Assembly: GCA_012797825.1 (NCBI GenBank)
Contig: JAAZOI010000166.1
Coordinates: 1-7,003, forward strand
Direction of reading: 5' to 3'
DNA from: Eubacteriaceae bacterium
Lineage (GTDB): Bacteria; Bacillota; Clostridia; Eubacteriales; UBA1433
Length of the DNA: 7,003 nt
Shown: positions 5,938 through 7,003 of the stretch, piece after piece
Numbering within the stretch: the stretch's first letter is position 1
Layout of the letters: the number at the start of each line of letters is the position of its first letter
The notes under the pieces: model-generated
The model's input: only the letters and a program-made list of their open reading frames with translations
What the model was told of the DNA's origin: nothing
Databases searched by the model: none
Made by a program: the position numbers and the translations under genes

Positions 5938-6246
5938 TTACTCTTTTACGACATTCTCTACTTTGTCTTCGATATTATCAACTACATTATCTACCGCACT
6001 TTTTAATTCGACAATTTGTTTTTCTATCTGACTTTTATATGTTTCCATTTTATTAAGCGCTTTTGTTGCAAGTTCTTTTACCTGGTCTTTTGTCTGAACT
6101 GTAGCTTTGCCGATATCTGATTTTATATCGTCCGCTTTATTTTTAGCGACTTTAATGTACTCAGAATCTTCGTTGGCAAACAAAATTGTTGCAGCTCCCA
6201 CCATTGCGCCTATAATAAACCCAAATACGAAATTACCTTTACTCAT
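5938..6246 (-). CDS. YtxH domain-containing protein
   Basis: A 102-residue protein. It has one N-terminal membrane helix with a glycine-zipper look (FVFGFIIGAMVGAATILFA, 6-24) and then a long charged helix of Lys/Glu/Asp/Gln (about 28-102) that resembles an apolipophorin- or LEA-like amphipathic coil. This is the YtxH pattern, in which the helix is normally followed by an APxSGxE-type motif. Here that point reads ANEDSEYIK (24-32), a degenerate version. ATG 6246 has a near-perfect Shine-Dalgarno, AGGAGGTG (6259-6252), so this is probably the best translated gene of the cluster. It lies 50 bases after bofA and 16 bases before the DUF948 gene. YtxH proteins are small envelope-associated proteins of unknown activity. 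The family call is good; the role is open. Confidence 0.85.
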   Translation of the reverse strand: MSKGNFVFGFIIGAMVGAATILFANEDSEYIKVAKNKADDIKSDIGKATVQTKDQVKELATKALNKMETYKSQIEKQIVELKSAVDNVVDNIEDKVENVVKE

Positions 6247-6260
6247 TTTAACACCTCCTG

Positions 6261-6297
6261 ATATTTTGGTATATTATACCATATCGGTCCAAAATAT
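6261..6297 (-). promoter_or_regulatory. Extended -10 promoter of ytxH inside an inverted repeat
   Basis: The minus strand carries TGGTATAAT (6281-6273), an extended -10 with perfect TATAAT, and no good -35. Perfect 9-bp arms ATATTTTGG (6261-6269) and CCAAAATAT (6289-6297) flank it symmetrically, and an inner dyad GGTAT/ATACC (6268-6280) covers the -10 itself. Promoters relying on an extended -10 with an overlapping palindrome are often repressor-controlled, so an operator is plausible. No T tract follows, so it is not a terminator. It overlaps the bofA stop codon. Confidence 0.6.
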
Positions 6298-6581
6298 TAC
6301 AGTAGTAGTTTTAACAATATAAGTAAAATTATTCCCGGAATTCCCAAAATTCCCGCAATACACACTGTGTATATATTTAATGGAATTAAAAAACCGGCAT
6401 TTTTAAAAATAAAATTAATTAAAAGCATTATTGCGCATCCTACTGCTCCGTTTATTATAAAAAATAATAAAATTTTTAAAGGAAGTTTAAAAAATCTGTA
6501 AAGCACGTACCCTATTCCGTATATGGCAAGTATTATTATCACGTATTTTATAATGTCCGCTTTATCTATGCCGACCGCCAT
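6297..6581 (-). CDS. bofA: BofA family protein (pro-sigma-K processing inhibitor-like)
   Basis: A small integral membrane protein of 94 residues from ATG 6581. Almost all of it is hydrophobic, with about three membrane segments. The C-terminal block IPLNIYTVCIAGILGIPGIILLILL is the diagnostic BofA signature (Asn, then AGxLGxPG). In Bacillus, BofA holds the SpoIVFB protease inactive in the mother-cell forespore membrane and so delays sigma-K activation. Many Clostridia carry a BofA homolog whose role is less clear, and no other sporulation gene is in view. An upstream in-frame TTG at 6599 would add six residues but has no ribosome site, while GGTGA (6590-6586) lies 4 bases before ATG 6581. Bacillus BofA is 87 residues, which also fits the shorter form. 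I see no sigma-E-like promoter upstream. There is no terminator before ytxH, so cotranscription is likely. Confidence 0.85.
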   Translation of the reverse strand: MAVGIDKADIIKYVIIILAIYGIGYVLYRFFKLPLKILLFFIINGAVGCAIMLLINFIFKNAGFLIPLNIYTVCIAGILGIPGIILLILLKLLL

Positions 6582-6585
6582 TTTA

Positions 6586-6590
6586 TCACC
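6586..6590 (-). promoter_or_regulatory. Ribosome binding site deciding the bofA start
   Basis: The minus strand reads GGTGA, complementary to the 16S 3' end, 4 bases before ATG 6581. The upstream TTG at 6599 is preceded only by A/T-rich sequence. Confidence 0.55.
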
Positions 6591-6716
6591 GACTTTCAAT
6601 CAATTATAAAATTATCCGAAAACATTATTAATAATTTATATTATATTCGGACGGAATTTATACAAAGTTTGAACATGCTTTATTTTGATTTTAAGTATAT
6701 GAGATATACCGCAAAC

Positions 6717-6743
6717 AAAAAAAGCCTTGATTAAGGCTTTTTT
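6717..6743 (-). terminator. Intrinsic terminator after the oxidoreductase gamma subunit
   Basis: The stem GCCTT/AAGGC with loop GATT (6729-6732) is extended by A/T pairing on both sides (A 6717-6723, T 6738-6743). On the minus strand it lies 14 bases past the stop at 6758 and has seven T. It is symmetrical enough to work in both directions, but only the minus-strand gene needs it. Confidence 0.9.
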
Positions 6744-6757
6744 GTATATGATTTTAT

Positions 6758-7003
6758 TTATTTCTTTATCGCGGCTATTCCGGCGTCGATCGCTTTCATA
6801 TTAAGTTCAATTAAATCTTTTTTGCTTCCAAGCGATTTTTCAACCATATGTTTAACCTCATTTACGTCGAGATTACCGTTTATAGCAACATACGCCCCAA
6901 GTATTACCATGTTGGCAACTTTCGGGCTGCCTACTTCGTTGGCTATAGCAGACGAATCAACTTCATAGTATTTACCTCCCTTTTCAGGTCTTGACAAAAC
7001 AAG
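6758..7003 (-). CDS. 2-oxoacid:acceptor oxidoreductase gamma subunit, C-terminal part (5' end outside window)
   Basis: The frame is open to the right edge, giving the last 81 residues. The end of the POR/KGOR gamma-subunit catalytic domain is recognisable: VDSSAIANEVGSPKVANMV, then a small hydrophobic segment (LGAYVAING), then a helix with KSLGSKKDLIELN and the closing residues NMKAIDAGIAAIKK. In the family this subunit (about 180-190 residues) helps the alpha and beta subunits oxidise a 2-oxoacid (2-oxoglutarate, pyruvate or branched-chain) to an acyl-CoA with reduction of ferredoxin, in the cytoplasm of anaerobes. The substrate cannot be told from this fragment. The gene is probably the last of a kor/vor-type operon extending right. 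A terminator follows closely. The TTG at 6997 is just an internal leucine codon, because the frame continues upstream of it. Confidence 0.9.
   Translation of the reverse strand, partial: LVLSRPEKGGKYYEVDSSAIANEVGSPKVANMVILGAYVAINGNLDVNEVKHMVEKSLGSKKDLIELNMKAIDAGIAAIKK

Noticed and set aside
6107..6322. Plus-strand open frame across ytxH and its promoter
   Set aside because: It is antisense to the YtxH coding region and crosses the promoter dyad; no ribosome site.
6615..6651. Arms TCCGAA/TTCGGA around an ATTATTAATAAT palindrome upstream of bofA
   Set aside because: Short arms with A/T-only centre, expected by chance in this composition; no clear promoter position to tie it to.

Overview
The window is AT-rich, with AGA arginine codons, many ATA isoleucine codons, strong purine-rich Shine-Dalgarno sites and many intrinsic terminators. 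Its gene content is a dnaG-rpoD pair, a DUF3842 protein, a BofA-family protein, a YtxH/DUF948 pair, an EF-G paralog of the kind common in anaerobic Firmicutes, and the end of a 2-oxoacid:acceptor oxidoreductase. Together these point to an anaerobic member of the Clostridia, probably uncultured. This placement is inferred from gene families and composition, not from a phylogenetic marker search.

Layout, + strand: the 3' end of dnaG (primase, 2-310) is followed 2 bases later by rpoD/sigA (313-1503), the core of the classical macromolecular-synthesis operon. A good sigma-A promoter then drives tRNA-Asn(GTT) (1565-1639), which ends at an intrinsic terminator. A 71-residue heavy-metal-associated (HMA)-like protein without the metal-binding cysteines follows (1747-1962). 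It ends at a bidirectional terminator shared with a convergent gene for an unrecognised three-helix membrane protein (2014-2562, minus). Divergent from that gene is a DUF3842 protein (2691-3098), closed by its own hairpin.

Layout, - strand: from about 3160 to the right edge everything reads leftward. A short stretch (3160-3264) has protein-like coding character but no start and may be a gene remnant. Next comes a complete monocistronic EF-G-like GTPase (3319-5385) with a clear promoter and a UUCG-loop terminator. A cluster bofA-ytxH-DUF948 (6581 down to 5529) follows, with an internal extended -10 promoter set in an inverted repeat in front of ytxH. The window ends in the C-terminal part of a 2-oxoacid:acceptor oxidoreductase gamma subunit (6758 to past 7003).

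How it fits together: most of the window is housekeeping (replication priming, primary sigma factor, a tRNA, a translational GTPase) plus small envelope proteins. I see no mobile element, CRISPR array, toxin-antitoxin pair or obvious defence system. The points most worth a second look are the HMA fold lacking CxxC, the Tyr in place of the catalytic His in the EF-G paralog, the unexplained coding-like remnant downstream of that gene, and the dyad over the ytxH promoter.
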